DNA of 64,000 bases from Coriaria nepalensis (GCA_027186245.1 CP114488.1:6491501-6555500), one strand, 5' to 3'; shown: positions 48,182-61,705, counted from the stretch's first letter. A program made the numbers and translations. Notes: generated by a model from the sequence alone, not told the origin.

Positions 48182-51100
48182 TTAATACCTTATGGCTCTA
48201 CACTTCTTCTCGGGAGTTGCATGAACCTGCGTTTTCATCCCATACATTTTCAGCTGAAAATTCTCGAACGCCTCCGATACCGCTTCCACCTTTGGTAGTA
48301 AAAATCATCATTCATTAGCTGGAAAACTAGTGAGCAGTCTAATGATTTTATACAAATATCCCTTTGGTCTGATAGCAAGAAGAAGATTGCCAAGTAGGAT
48401 TGAATCAATGATAACATTACTTTTATTTATCTTCTGTTTACACTAACCAATTCAGGTTTCTTGGAGTACACTCTCACTATCCAGTCCTGATAACCGGCAG
48501 GCAGCAGGTTACTGATGCGATCGTCTTGGATTGGAAATTTCTCATTGCTTTCAAAATCCTGAGAAAAAGAATTACATGCATTCTTAATAATCTAGAAGAG
48601 AACGCTTTTATTTTATCTATAGGATAAAAATAGTTGGCAAGCCGAGCAAGCATCTTTATAATTTGATTTTGAAATCAAATGCAAAAGCAAAATAACATAT
48701 ACATACTCATTTGGTAATTCAGATGGTTTAGATTCATTACTCTGTGTTCATAATTATTAAATTCAAAAGGAAAAGAAAGAGTAGTAGAATCTTTAGTACC
48801 TGGAAAAAATGTATCCTGGAGGAGGGAAAGGATGCAGAGAGAAAAAGATCATGTGTCAGATTGAATCAGCAATTGTATAGAATTAATTGCTTAAAAATCA
48901 TTTAGCATATGGAATCTTTTCTATCGGCTACCTTTCAAGAGGGTTATTCCTTCCCCTCGACAAATCAATTTTGGAATTACCGACAGCAACATCTTCTTCT
49001 TTTAATGTAACGCCTCCACTTTTCTAGTTATAAATGAAAACAAAAGTAAAAGTATTTACTCTTCAGAGCCGGGGTTTCATTTTCTATATCATTCTCTTTT
49101 CTTTTCTTTGTAAGATATTATAATATAACTCTTCTGACCTGAGCACAAATGATATCTTGGGGAGTGACTTTTTTGAAGTAGGCCAGGTTTTCTTTTGGAA
49201 CTGAAAACTCATTGCAGAACTGCAAAGAAAAGATCAAATTACCAAAACAAGTCTCAGTACTTCCTTGTCTAACAACTATATTTACAATACCTGGTATAGC
49301 TCTCTTCTCCGAATGCGTAAAATCAAGTCTCTGGCTTGCTTCAGCTCTTCAGCGGAAGAAGTTTCAATTGTTCGCAGAATCGAGTCATCCAGCTGTGATT
49401 TTTAAATCAATGAAATGGACAGCTTGAGTGCCATAAATTATGGAACTCAAAAACAGTACCAATAAATTTTAACATGTTAAAAGCCCAAAAAACCTTCCAG
49501 TATTCGTCAGGTTGATGAACTGATGACACAAGTCCAAGATAATCATTCGCTTTTACCAGAGCATCCACAACCATCAGTTCTATAGCCTGAGAAAACAGCA
49601 CACACATATCATAATCACAGATTAGAAGATGCCCTCATATGTTTAGAAGTGCAACTTTGAAGTTCCAGAGTAATGCAGACCTTAACTTTTGCATGGGTAT
49701 AGACTGTACGATGCAGATCAGCACGATTGGCAAACATCTTGTAGATTGTTAGATCTGTCCATTAACAATCAAACATAAACATGAGCACGGTAACATGTGA
49801 TATGAAAATGTACAGCTGAGATCTGCAACGTTTACTGACAATCCTTGGCACGATAACATATCTCGTCATCAATGACTCGCATGGTTTCCATAATCCTGAA
49901 AGAGAATAATATAAGAGAAGAAATGGATAATAACCCCCTGCCAAACCTCTGCATCAGGTTTAAACTTGAGGGGGAACTTAAAAATTGTACCCAATAGGAG
50001 TTTATAATACTCAGATCCCTGAGAGTACCTCTCAAAGTGAAAGTTGAAGCCTACACCACAAGCCCTGGAGTCACGAGCAATGTAATCAAACCTGCAGAGA
50101 TATGACAAAAGATGAAAGATAAGAATCACATAAAAGCAACTCAGAGTTGACAACAGATGAATACAACGAAAGATGAAATATCACAAATGGATGACTAACT
50201 TGTCAACATCTATTCCATTTCGAGCATTTGCAACAATATCATACAGGAACCTCTTCTCTTTTACATTCTGCATTTCAGTATAATTGCACGGAAGGAAAGC
50301 AATGTGGAGATATGAATACAGATATGCAAGCATTGAAAGGGAAGATTTTAAAAAGCATGTTTGATTTTTCTGATACTTACAGCTTTTGAATCATGTTCTG
50401 GGCTAGCAATGATCATTTGCTGTCAAGGAATAGGCATATAAAGGAATGAAACAAGTTAAATCAATTATACAGTACCTGGAGGTAATTATAAGAGTATGTA
50501 GAAAATTGAAGAGAACACTCAAGAGTCTCAGAAAACTATATGGATAAATGCAATATTAGCAGAAAAAAGTTAAAATCAATAGGTGCATCTGTCATTGTAC
50601 GTTTCTTCTACCAAAAGGAGTTTCTCCAGATGAAACGATTCTTTGCAATTTTTAATGAAAGAAACAAAAGTTGCATTAGAAGTAAACCTTCGCTTTTTTC
50701 AGAATCTCGGAGTCAATTTCAATGTTATGCTCATCAACAATGTAGTCTATCATCTTCAAAGACATGTCCTCATGAGACCTGTCCACATGTTCAAAGTTAT
50801 CATCAGGTGGCTGAATGCAAATTCTTGTCCATGGAATTAGTAAAAAAAGATGCTTTGAGAAATAGCAAAAACATTTGTCACAGAAGCGTAGGAAGATTGC
50901 TTCATCACTGTAGCTAGTAACATAAAATTGGAAAGTTGGAAACTATACACTCCAGCAACGCCCTTCCAGGTGCAAAAGGAAATTTAAAAATCTCTTTAAA
51001 AACAAATCCATCACCCAAAACAAAGTATTATAGAGTTGGTTGTAACAATCACCAGATAGAATCATTAAGGACCCGAGGAAGAAATTCACATTCAAATGAG

Positions 51101-52951
51101 TGGCTGAATGGTCCATGGCCGACATCATGCAAGAGCCCTGTTAAAAGAGAGCTTTTAAATGAATGATTTTAAACAAACTGTTGGATGCTAAGAATTATAC
51201 CTGCAAGTCGGACTGTCTTTAGGTCATTACGTTCAATACCAAGCTCCGCACCCTAAAGGAAAGGCAAGAGTGTGCTGAGAAAATAGTCACCCATGGCCTA
51301 ACAATAGATCTGGAAGAGAGAATGATAAGAACATGAAGGCATATTCCTACTTGATAAGTTTTAATTGTATTCAAAGCTTCACCAGCCAGCCAATACACCC
51401 CTAATGAATGCTCAAACCGGGAATGCACAGCCCCAGGATAAACCATGTGCGTGAACCCTGGAACAAAATTTCCATCCTGTTCAGATTGCATAGAGAAGCA
51501 AACTTCTAAAGTAACATAAAGATTTGACTCCATTACTTTGGGTACGGATAGCAAGCAGAACTCTATTTTCAAAGAAACTATAAGATGTATCAGCAATATA
51601 TTATCTTACTAGATATATGGATAGAAAATCATGTTTCTTTTAAGAGAAGAATAGAAAGGTAAGAATAACTACCGAAGGTTATTTCCATCACATTACTCAG
51701 TTCACGCGGAAAAATAAATCATTTATAAAACCATTTTCTTAATTGTTTGAATTCAATGAAGACTACTTACCAAGTTGCCTTAGATAGCGAAGTCTGCAGC
51801 ATAAGAAAAGAAAAAACTGTCAGGAAACTCTCCCAACTAGATTACTTGTCAGAGAAGACAATTTCTACATTTAAGAACAAAATCACTTGCCTTTGAAATT
51901 GTTCCGTATCAATGAACTTCAAAAAGAGCTGGAAGGAATCAGAGAAAGAAATTTGAGTATATAATTCAATTCATCTTTTTTTAGTAAGCCGAAAAAACTA
52001 ATTCCAGCAAAATGTTATGATTAAGAAAGTACACACGAACAAATATTTTGATATGAAATAGTCTCGTCTTTCGTTATTCTGATTTTGGTATTAGCACTCA
52101 AATGCTACTCAATTTCAGTTGTCAGTTCATCAGCTTTCCTTGTTTGATCAAATATATGAGTCAAAAGATCTAGTTTGAATAGATATCTCACTAGCACACT
52201 TTACACAATAATTTCAAAACCTCTGATCTGCATGTTAGTACTTCTGAACTAAAGATCTTCCATGTTAGGAAATTTTTCAGAAGTTGAACTTCTATTAATT
52301 AGCCGAAAAAAGCTTTCCAGATATAGGAAATGTTTCTCTGCATTTCTTATTAATGAGTTTTTCTTGGTGAAAAAAAAAAAACAGAGAGAGGAGACCTCTA
52401 AAATACGTTACTTCTGTAACTCTTTTTTTGTTTAACTTCCTGCTTCGCTGTAGAAACGTTAGCAAAGACGAAAACAAACTACTCCTCTCCTGCACAACTT
52501 TTCATGCAAAGAGTAATATGACGGTTTCAGCAAAAAGTAGAGGAGAGAGTATTACGTAGAAAGATACTCAGATTCTCATTCAAAAACTGCAAGCAAACAT
52601 CAATTCAAAATTCATCGAAGAAAATGCTAGAAAATCGACATGCAATTGATAAAATCACAGAGACTTCAGAATCGAGCAAATTAATTCTCACTTGTCCGGA
52701 AAAAGCAGAAGAAGAAGAAAGCAAGTAGAAACTAAAACGCATGCAGGACCTCAGAATCAAAAATTCGAAAACCGTCAAGCTCAGAGAAGAAATGAAAAGT
52801 AAATAGAAAGGTGAGTTTATTATGAGTAATTAACCATCGCCGGCAAGGAAAATCTCACCGGTTCGAGATATATATTTCCGTGAATGTTATCATGAACGTG
52901 CTTCAATAAGCGCCGGTCCTGATACACGCCGTCGAAGGAAGGAGCAACCAT
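48182..52951 (-). CDS. SAMHD1-like HD-domain phosphohydrolase, 19 exons, 463 aa
   Basis: This family hydrolyses (deoxy)nucleoside triphosphates in animals; the plant homologues are annotated as HD-domain metal-dependent phosphohydrolases and the substrate is less certain. Exons in order: 52951-52859, 51928-51891, 51793-51771, 51457-51351, 51252-51201, 51137-51053, 50778-50688, 50419-50381, 50267-50200, 50091-50029, 49895-49840, 49754-49681, 49586-49494, 49392-49291, 49219-49139, 49023-48932, 48815-48800, 48558-48448, 48289-48182 (stop TAA). The sum is 1392 bp, all in phase. Metal ligands expected from SAMHD1 are present: H68 (SRFEHSLG), H108-D109 (LLHDVGHGPFSH) and D198 (GIDVDKFDY). YIARDSRACG follows. 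The intron after exon 2 has a GC donor (AAG|GCAAGT). Exon 17 is only 16 nt. No N-terminal SAM domain exists, as usual in plants. The start ATG gives the family's usual MVAPSFDG...HVHDNIHGNIYL beginning. Confidence 0.93.
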
Positions 52952-54764
52952 TCTCTTCTCACCGAGCTCTACAGATTGCAAGCTTGACTGATTTGACAGA
53001 GCGATGAGGAAGAAGCTCAGAACGCCGAAGAGTCCTATCGAATCCGAAAGGAATCCTATTCCGATTCTCTCCAGCTAAAAAGCAAAGCTAGGTAAAGAGG
53101 AGAGAGAGAAAGAGAGAGAGTATGGGAGAGAGCGATTACTGTAACAATGAAAGAGTGAGACGAAGGAAATGGGGAAAGGCGTTAAATAGAACAGGGGAGG
53201 AGAACGGGTGGTGGAAGGTATGCCGCCAAAAAGTGAACACATGGCGCGTGAAGTTCACGGGCCAACAAGAAATGAACGTCCTAATTTATTCATATTATTT
53301 ATATTATTATTATTAACCGTAAAGTAGGAGGCGCAGCATCTATCCTTGAACATTGGCAAAGATGAAATGAGATGGCATCCCAAAGAAATTGTGGAAAGAT
53401 GATACACGCCTCACTCCTCTTCCCACTTCGATACTGTCCATAAAAAACTATATATTATTACCACTATTATTATTATTATAAATACATTATTATTATTTAA
53501 AAAAATACATTATTTGTACGTATTTGCATAATATAACCAGACCCACCGTGTTGCTTTTAAGTTCTGGAAAAGGAACAAGTTTAAGTGTTCGTGCTGGGTT
53601 TTCTTTTGCTTCTTCTTCAATAACTATTTTTTTTTTTTTTGCTTTTTTATTTTCTTAGAAATTAGCATTGAATAAGTGTTTAGAAATTAGACCAGAAAGG
53701 ATTGTCTGGATAGATATGATCTTTCCAGGTAACAAACAGTTTACAGTTACATACGTTTCAGAGGTTGTTTCATGAGGGATAAGTGGCATCAAACAAATGG
53801 GATTTCATAGCACGTTTCAACTTGACTCTCTCATGTTGGACACGTGGCTTCAAAGGGCAAAGACACTTTCTATTTTCCCTTTTAGAGGGTTTCAAAAATG
53901 CAATTTACAGAGACAGTAAAAGCCAAAAATCTCGATAGCAGTGAACTACACTAAAATTAAGATAAATTAATAAAATTAGAATTAAAAAATTTATTAATTT
54001 AATTAAATATTAAATTTATTAATTTATTAAGATATTTTTAATTTATCAAAAATTTAATTTTATAAAATAAGAATTATTCTAATTTTTAAAATATATTATC
54101 GTAATTTTTAAAATAATTATAAAATAGAGGAAAGTAGAAAATATAAATATTTTGGAAATAATGATTCTTATAATTTTTTTTTAGATAATAGATATTTATG
54201 AAATTGCAATTGTAAATTGCTTTCCATTTCGTAAAATTCGATCTCGGATAATGTTTTCAAATAATTTTGATAAATTGTTAGATGATGAAGACATTCAAGA
54301 GCTACATAATATAATTAAAAAGTTGAATTATCGTAATATAATAGATATTAAGAATATTTTAAACTATTTTGGAGAAAACATAATTTTAGAAATACTGATC
54401 AACAAGTAGATAATTAAGAGTCGCATGAAAAATGATCAAGATACTGAAGTTAAAAATAATAATTTTACTATAGACCCTATTTTGTGAAAAAATACTCTCA
54501 AAATCATGATTAAGTTGAATAATTTTTTTGTTATAATATGAGAAAACTATATCAAAACTTCTTACTATATTACAAAAAGTTAGAGACAAGAACCTCAAAT
54601 TTGCAACGCTACGCTACCGCTACTACTCGAGGAATTTAAGAAAAATAACATACACCTCACTAAATCTGATGCAAAATATGTAGGCTTCAAGGATTTGAAT
54701 AAGTGTACAGAATCGGATGAATATTGTTCCTGTTTCATCTTCAAATAGATTAATGAAAGTGAAA
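52952..54764. other. Upstream region of the HD-domain gene and AT-rich spacer
   Basis: Close to 52952-53130 lies the probable 5' leader, with GAGAGA runs at 53100-53122. From 53940 to 54560 the sequence is extremely AT-rich. One plus-strand frame around 54250-54400 (DDEDIQELHNIIKKL-like) is open for about 50 codons but I cannot assign it. No intact gene is seen. Confidence 0.5.
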
Positions 54765-57700
54765 TCAAGCAGACATTTCCATAGCTGTTTGGAATTTATC
54801 CGGTATGCGTAGTAAGGGGGCTCGAACAATACCAGGATTTCCTAGCTGACCACAAGCAGCCATCCGGTCATCACCTCGACTGAGCCTCAAGAAAACAGTG
54901 CAACCTGCTTCAGCCAGGAGATTCCTAAACTCGATCATCTTCTCCTCACTGGTAGGTCTAAATTTAGATCCAGAATGAGGATTGAAGGAAATGAGATTGA
55001 TCTTGCATGGGATTTCCCGAACAAGATCTACAAGCCTCTTTGCATCCTCAATGCTGCAAGAGAGAATGACTCAGCTATTGATGAATTGTTTTAAGATTTC
55101 AATACCAAAAAAGGACGAAATGAAAAAGGTAGATAAGAATAAATTAAAAAGGTCGATAAGAAAGAGATACAGTACAATGTAAAGAAATCCTAGTAAGTTA
55201 GAAAATGTAATAGAAAGTTGAACAGGAGAAATAAACAATAATCACTAATGAGAAAATTGGAAAAGTGAAAGCACCATTCTATAATACATAGAAAATACTA
55301 GGTTATGTATGTAAACTGTAATACTGTTAGAATATAGGGTTATTTCCAATCTGAATCAGCATTTGAGACAAGGTGGAGTTGCATGGGCTGAAAGTCTTGA
55401 AACTGAATTTTGGACCAAAAACTGGAGTTTCAAACGCTTTACTGAATGCAGGGCACCCTTCAATGAACTTGACTCAATTTTACAAGGAACCTATGCAAGT
55501 CAATACACAGAAATTACAGAAGCTCAGAATATTCACCAAACCTGTCATTAACACCGGCAAGCATGACATACTCGAAAAACACTTTGTAGTTATGCTTTGA
55601 TTGGAGTTCCTCCCTCAGGGTCTGAAGAAGAAACCCCAACTTGTACTTCCGGTTGATAGGCATGATCCAGTTTCTAACCTGTACCATTTCAGTGTGAAAA
55701 GGATATACAATCAATTTTTAGTGTGTTCACACACATGAGAGTCATCCCATTGAGCTGAAAAAGAAAGTACCTCATCAGTTGTTGCATTCAGGCTAACAGC
55801 TAAAGCACAGTTGGATTCTCGGAGGAAACGTTTCAGCTGAGGAACAAGTCCACTGGTTGAAATAGTGACCTTACGAGGACTGAAATGAAGGCCCTGGTCA
55901 TGGACCATGATGTCAGCAGCTTTGATGACATTGTCAACATTGTGAAGCGGCTCTCCCATTCCCTGAATATCCATTTTCATTCCTACTATTAGAGTAAGTA
56001 AATCCATGGTTCTTGTAGATATTAATATTTTAAACACCAATAATCCAACAGCTACTTTAATAGTTTCAAATGAAGCATATAAAGTAGAGAGGACAGCTGC
56101 ATATCCTCCATAGTTTTTTTTTTTTTTGGCTGAAATCCTTCATAGTTTCAATAATGGTTCTATTTCCTTAATAAATTAGTACTAAATAATTTCCAGATAA
56201 GGAAATAAGTTAAGCTTACAGAAACATACCATGAACACAACATTAGTGATAGAACCAACTTCACTAGTTAGCAAGCGTCGCGCAAACACAGCTTGCTCTA
56301 CTATCTCAGCAGCAGTCAGATTTCTCTTTAAACCCATCCTGCTCGATGAATGTAGAAATCACAAATGCGCAAGTCATTCTAGCATATAGAAATGAAAATC
56401 AGATACATTACACAGCGCAAAGTAGGAAATTGAGCTTGCCTGCCAGTGTAGCAGAATTGACAATTCATGGCACAACCCACTTGGCTTGAAACACACACAG
56501 TTGTTCTACCTCTATCACAAGGTATGACAACTGTTTCTATTACCAACGCATCTTCCAAATTAAACAGAATCTGCAACCTCCTGTGAGTTTCATAATCAAT
56601 CAGTTGATTCTTGAGAAGACTGAAAATTACCATACTACAACCACCAAAGTACTAGGACATTACGCAGGAACGAGGAAACATAGAACTGGGGCCAAGGATA
56701 ACAGAGGAAGATAATAGTAACTGCTTGTGGGGAAAAAAAGTAACTATACCAACCTTCCTAGTTCCATCAGATGCTGTGACAATTTCCCTCAAAGATAATG
56801 CCTTGAATTCAACACTTTCACTCAACATTCTCTTAAAATCTTTGTTCAAACCTACAAAAGTACTTTTTTTTTACAAAATCATATTTTGGCATAGAAATAG
56901 GAGCCAGCAGATTTTTTAAAATATAATTGCATAGCTTGAATTGAGATGAAAAAAAGTAACTAGTAGATAGATGTAAAAGAATGAAGGAAGAAGTCAGACA
57001 ACCTTCTAATTCTTCACAATTATGAGCCCACATATTGTTTCCGTAAAGACGTTTCCACAGCATTAAAGCTTGACCAGGTCTGTATCCGCGTGATTGAACC
57101 CATTTCTGTCAAAACATGGTTCAGTTCAACTTAGAAGGCATATTAAGAATACTAGTATAACATTAACTCCATACCCCTATGGTTAAAATATCAGCAAATA
57201 GGTATCGAGATCACCTAAGTTCATCAATAAAAAAGTTCTGGCAGGCAGGAAACCAACAATATCAAAAGCTATACCTCGTTAAACCACTGTAGAATTGATT
57301 CTTTAACAACGTTGAGATATCAATTTTAACTTCGTTAAATAAGGTTATGAAGAAAAGTAAATAGACTGCCAAAATGGATAAAGAAAAGAAGACCGAATTC
57401 AAGGATTTGTAATGAAGAAGATGTACTTATATACTCACCTCAACCTCAGTGTAAGTCATTCCCTTTAAAAGCACCTTCTTATCATCCTTTGAGCTTCCCG
57501 TGCACTCAACACCTCCTACACTCAAAATTACAACCGAATCAGCGACGAAGGTCGATCACATTAGAAACATTTTGGTCATAAATTAGAATAAAAAATCGTC
57601 ACATAAACGGCATATAGTAGAGTATACTGACCAAAATCAGGAGGAAGTTCGAGCGCAACAAGAGGAATTGCTGAGGAGCAAGAAGCTGCTGAAAGCCAAC

Positions 57701-57878
57701 GACGCCCAGAAGAGGGAAAATAAATGAGATTGAGCGGCGTGAGTGGGAGAGAAGGGCCGGAGATTGGATGACGAGAAAGAGTGACAATGGAGGAAGCCGC
57801 GAAAGGCTTAGGGCGAAAGGGCGGAGAGGTATTTCCGACGAAGAGGAGACGCCTCATCCAGACGCAACCTATCTCCAT
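54765..57878 (-). CDS. RlmN/Cfr-family radical SAM RNA methyltransferase, probably organellar, 9 exons, 460 aa
   Basis: Bacterial RlmN methylates C2 of an adenosine in 23S rRNA (A2503) and in some tRNAs (A37). Exons: 57878-57632, 57515-57439, 57105-57003, 56851-56754, 56570-56440, 56338-56230, 55962-55771, 55678-55542, 55053-54765 (stop TGA). All are in phase, 1383 bp. The first about 70 residues are rich in Ser, Arg and Pro with few acids, like a plastid or mitochondrial transit peptide. The 4Fe-4S cluster motif CAMNCQFC gives C208, C212 and C215. The two methyl-transfer cysteines fit C201 ([10 protein letters not shown]) and C432 (RMAACGQL). GMGEPLHN (256-263) and [15 protein letters not shown] are family hallmarks. 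The intron after exon 5 uses a GC donor (CAG|GCAAGC). A second ATG at codon 8 is an alternative start. The family is clear; the RNA target is inferred. Confidence 0.93.
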
Positions 57879-58440
57879 TTTCTTGTATTGGATTTACAAG
57901 CCTTTTTTTATTATGAATCAGGGTCTATCAGCACTTTATGTTGAGCACATTTTTTATTCACTCCCGAAATTATTAATTTATTAAAATTTTTTATAATATT
58001 TTAAATTATTATTTTATAATTTGAAAACTCCATTTTTATCACCTTAAACTATTTATATTGGACCAAAAGCCTCCTTATAATGCAATTAGCGTTTGTTTTT
58101 TCACGTGAAGTTACAAGTATTAAACGTTTGACCTAATTTGATCTACTTGACCCATCATTAACCAACAAAAGAAAAATGAAATCGTGAGAAAGAGGAAGAA
58201 CAGAGAGAGAGAGAGAGAGGAATCGATCGTTGGTTGTAGCTATGGCAGTTGGGTGAGTTTTCAACTTTTCAAAAAGACCCTTTTTTTTTTTGGGGGGGAT
58301 TTTGTTTTCTGTTGTGGATCATTTTCAAATGACTAAGAAAGGCTATATCCTTGTTTAGAAACTTCATTTGGATCAATAGAAAGAAGAGAAGAAGCACTGA
58401 TAGCTGAGGAGATGAGTAATGTTTGCAAAAAGTAGAAAAT
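57879..58440 (+). other. Intergenic region with a possible first exon at 58242
   Basis: A GA-rich run (58200-58220) is followed by GTTGTAGCT, then ATGGCAGTTGG and a good donor GTGAGTTT. This looks like a leader plus a tiny first coding exon (Met-Ala-Val-Gly) of a plus-strand gene. The following sequence is a T-run and then transposon relic, and no second exon was recognised inside the window. It could be a gene whose remainder lies downstream of inserted repeats, or chance. Confidence 0.25.
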
Positions 58441-58447
58441 TTAGCAT

Positions 58448-59658
58448 TTAAGTTAGAAACACTCCGCTATGAGTGAGTAAGAAGAATGAAATGAAATATA
58501 CCATAACCAAATTAGAGGTGACCACTTCCACCATATTGTAAAGACTAAGCTGGGGGATTGTGGAGATATCCTGACTAGAAATAAGCTCGGGAATCCTCTT
58601 AGCATACTCCTTAAAAGATGAACAAGTGATGTGCAGGATAGGAGCTGAACTTCCCTCATCTATCCTGGTCAGCAAGAATGTTATGTTTTCTATCCAGGAC
58701 GGACCGATGTCAATCACCGAAGTAGGTGCTAGAGGAGGTTTGAACCAAGTAGGGGTAGAGGACTTAGAAGCATGTCGAGTTCGAGAAATAGTAGGTGGTG
58801 GAGGGTCTAAGGGGGAGTCATGGACATCTTTGTCGAGGTCAGCCCCCGTTTTGGATTTCTTAGAACGATTCACCTTACCCTTGACCAACTTCTTCCTAGC
58901 CTCTATTTCGGCCTTCTCGTGTTGACGTCAGCCTTGGCATTGGCAATCCTTTCTTACATAGCTTGTAAGTCCATATCTGCAAAGAAGTTCAGACTCAGTA
59001 GGCTTAACAAAAATCGAACATAACACGTAAAAGAAAGTAATAAAGAGAGAAAGAGCAAGACTGATCTATACCCTCTTTTATACACTATATTCTATCCTCA
59101 TTAGTTGTTTGGAGTAACTCTACATCAAGAGGTAGATTGCTAGAAACGAGTCCGACTTCCTCTAGCTGAGCAATCAAAAGGAGAAACTTATAATGATGAG
59201 ATCAAATAGAAAAAGTACTAAAGGCCTCCCATATATCAGTCTCATCCTCAGAGATCCATTTCTTACAAGGATGAATGCCTACAAAGAGATATTACTACAA
59301 GGACTTGTATTCCTAGAGGAAAGCAAAGGAAGAATTGAAAAGATTGATTCTCCCTCTCGGTCCTGAATTGAGAATGCAAAGGTCTCATGTCAGGAAACTC
59401 GAAAGGGGAGGCTCGCCATGCTTCGAACATTACGAGCCATCTCTTTTTCCACTTCTTATTGGCATTAGGAAGACCCTGAACAAGACTGCTTCTAAAATGG
59501 GAAATGTATAACCAACCCCTTTTCTCATACTTAAGTCTGAACGCATTCACAAAAGATTGAGGGCTTGGCCCTATCCTAGTCCGTGTTTTCCACAAAAGAA
59601 GATCTGATGAACGATCGCCAAGAGTTTGGTCTAATCTGACTAGGAGGAATACCCCCAA
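58448..59658 (-). pseudogene. Gypsy-type (Transposase_28-like) gag-like protein relic
   Basis: The minus strand holds two open parts, 59658-59263 and 58888-58448. The first has a KYEKRGWLYISHFRSS / GLPNANKKWKKRWLVM block, which matches the W-x-Y/F ... SNKxWKxRFFFV pattern of the plant 'putative gypsy type transposon' domain. The second has a Lys-rich start, a Pro/Ser-rich linker and a long helical-looking part (SSFKEYAKRIPEL). Between them no open frame connects, so it is broken or needs introns. No reverse transcriptase follows. Confidence 0.5.
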
Positions 59659-59699
59659 AGGGCCAAAAGGTTTTGTAAAATAAGATGGAGCAATTTTAG

Positions 59700-60095
59700 T
59701 TCGGTTTTAAACATCACTTGGTACACTACAATTTCATATAGATCTCTCTCTCTCTAACAGAAGGTATTCTTTTTTCATCGTTAAGGAGGCATAAGGTTAT
59801 ACTTTCGGGAAGGTCGTTGAACAATTAAAGGGTATCTATATGATCATGTGTAAGGACCATTCTAACAGTGGGGGTTCAGCTTCCTCAACATCTTCAGAAC
59901 TACTCTAGTCGGATCGGTCATGCTTTATTTAAGGAGTACAACTTCTAATATTTGCATGAAAAATTATGAAAGTATATATCTGTCAAGCTAATCGGATTAG
60001 ATCCGATGACTATACATTTTGTGTAGTATAATTTTATTTGTAAATATTAATAATATTATTATTTGTTATATATCACTCTGTTAACACTAATTTTC
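59700..60095. other. Spacer, no gene seen
   Basis: A CT-rich run (59743-59757) and mixed unique sequence. Nothing was assigned. Confidence 0.5.
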
Positions 60096-60099
60096 GTAG

Positions 60100-61705
60100 C
60101 GCCGGCCAACAGCTAGTCGAGAAAAGAGAATTGTGGAATCAGTCATGGAATTAGCGCATTGTACACTAAAATAAGTGGAGTGCAGGCGTGCCACAAGTAT
60201 AAAACATACTTTAAATGAACTAACTTAAATAAAGCTTTTAAGTTGTATAAAAGATAAAGAAAAGTTAGTAAATAATGTAAAAGATGAAGCGATAACCAGC
60301 CTTAGTGGAGAATATATAATGTTCTATTAGGTTTAGGTTTTCATATAATTAATATGTTAGTTTGATCTAATTACCTACTAATCTAGTCAAAAGTTTTATT
60401 AATCCAATTAAGAAAATAATGAGTTAAAATCAATCATATGGCCAGCCATTCTATAGGTTATAAGCTCACGTATTTGAATCAATATTTTGATTAATTTAGC
60501 CTAAAAAAATCTAATTAATAAATTAGCTCACTAACTCTTTAATTTTTAATTATTAAATAAAATTTCTTATGTAATTTATTAATTTCCAATTAAATTATTG
60601 TAACATTTAGTTATACTAATAGAATTGTATGACATTAGATTTAATAAATCAATAATTCTATTTTTTTTTTCTTCAATTGGAAATGGTATGTTTCACCTTT
60701 CCTCTTATGAATTTAAACCGAATTACTTTCGAATCTTATATGTGTGACCGATTAAGTTCTACATATATCAATGAAAGGATCTCATAATACTTTATGATTT
60801 TCTTTAATTCACAATCAAATTCATTTAATTTAAAACTCATTTTAAAATTAAATGGTTAATTTAATCATCTCTTAATTAAATAACATAAACTTTCAAATCA
60901 AGATTAACTTCTAAAAAGTGTCAAGACTATCCAGAAGATGAGATATTATCATCTTCCAAAATAACCTATCATGATTATAATTAATTTATAATAAATGATC
61001 ATTTCATCTTGTTAATATCCCGATTCATTCTAGAATATGGTTTAACTATTAAACCCTAATAGAAAAATCATTTGAACAATTATATCTTTAATAAATATCG
61101 ATAATTGATATACTAAAACTCTTTTCTTACCGTACTACTTTGCCAAATTTTCTTATTTAATAAAGAAATAATTCGTAGGACTTATTTCCAAATACGGAAG
61201 TAATGAATTTTATTTTGATTACTCACAACATTCAGGTATAACATTTTATATCCAATGTTTCACCTCCTTTTTACCCTTAGCTAGGGCTTATTGGAATAAT
61301 GTCAAAGGATAAAGCCCAACATATTATACTATGATGATCTCAAGTCTTAAAATCGTATGTAATATAGTCACTGGATATTTCTCATTAATAGTTAGTATTT
61401 TTTATCATTGAGAAATTGTCCATGTGTCACATTTTGTACTCTTGGTCTCTACTAAGCACCCACATAATTATTATAATGTTCCACTAACACTAATATTTAT
61501 GAGAACAGCCACCCAAAACATTTTACGTCATGAATTATGGATTATCTATTCAGATTTTCAATATCTATTCTTGATGATCCTATGACAACAAACAATTTGT
61601 GTCTTAAGTTGTAAGCTACTTAAACATCAATAAGCATGATCTCTATCATGGCTTCAAGTGCATAACTTACACTGAACTTTATCATGATATGTATTTATAG
61701 AAGAT
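60100..61705 (-). mobile_element. LTR copy A, same family as the 31.2-33.2 kb LTR, inverted
   Basis: Read on the minus strand, the order of shared blocks agrees with the LTR at 31.2-33.2 kb. Near 61680 it has TATAAATACATATCATGATAAAG, then TCATAGGATCATCAAGAAT; near 60930 the GTCTTGACACTT block; near 60440 a GGCTGGCCATATG part that matches GGTGGCCGGCTATGATATG. Many indels separate the copies. Ends are worn; the lower edge may lie at 60095-60110 where GTTAACAG occurs. Confidence 0.7.

Noticed and set aside
55363..55600. Plus-strand frames in the intron between exons 8 and 9 of the RlmN-like gene
   Set aside because: They overlap exon 8 on the opposite strand and intron sequence, with no family motif.
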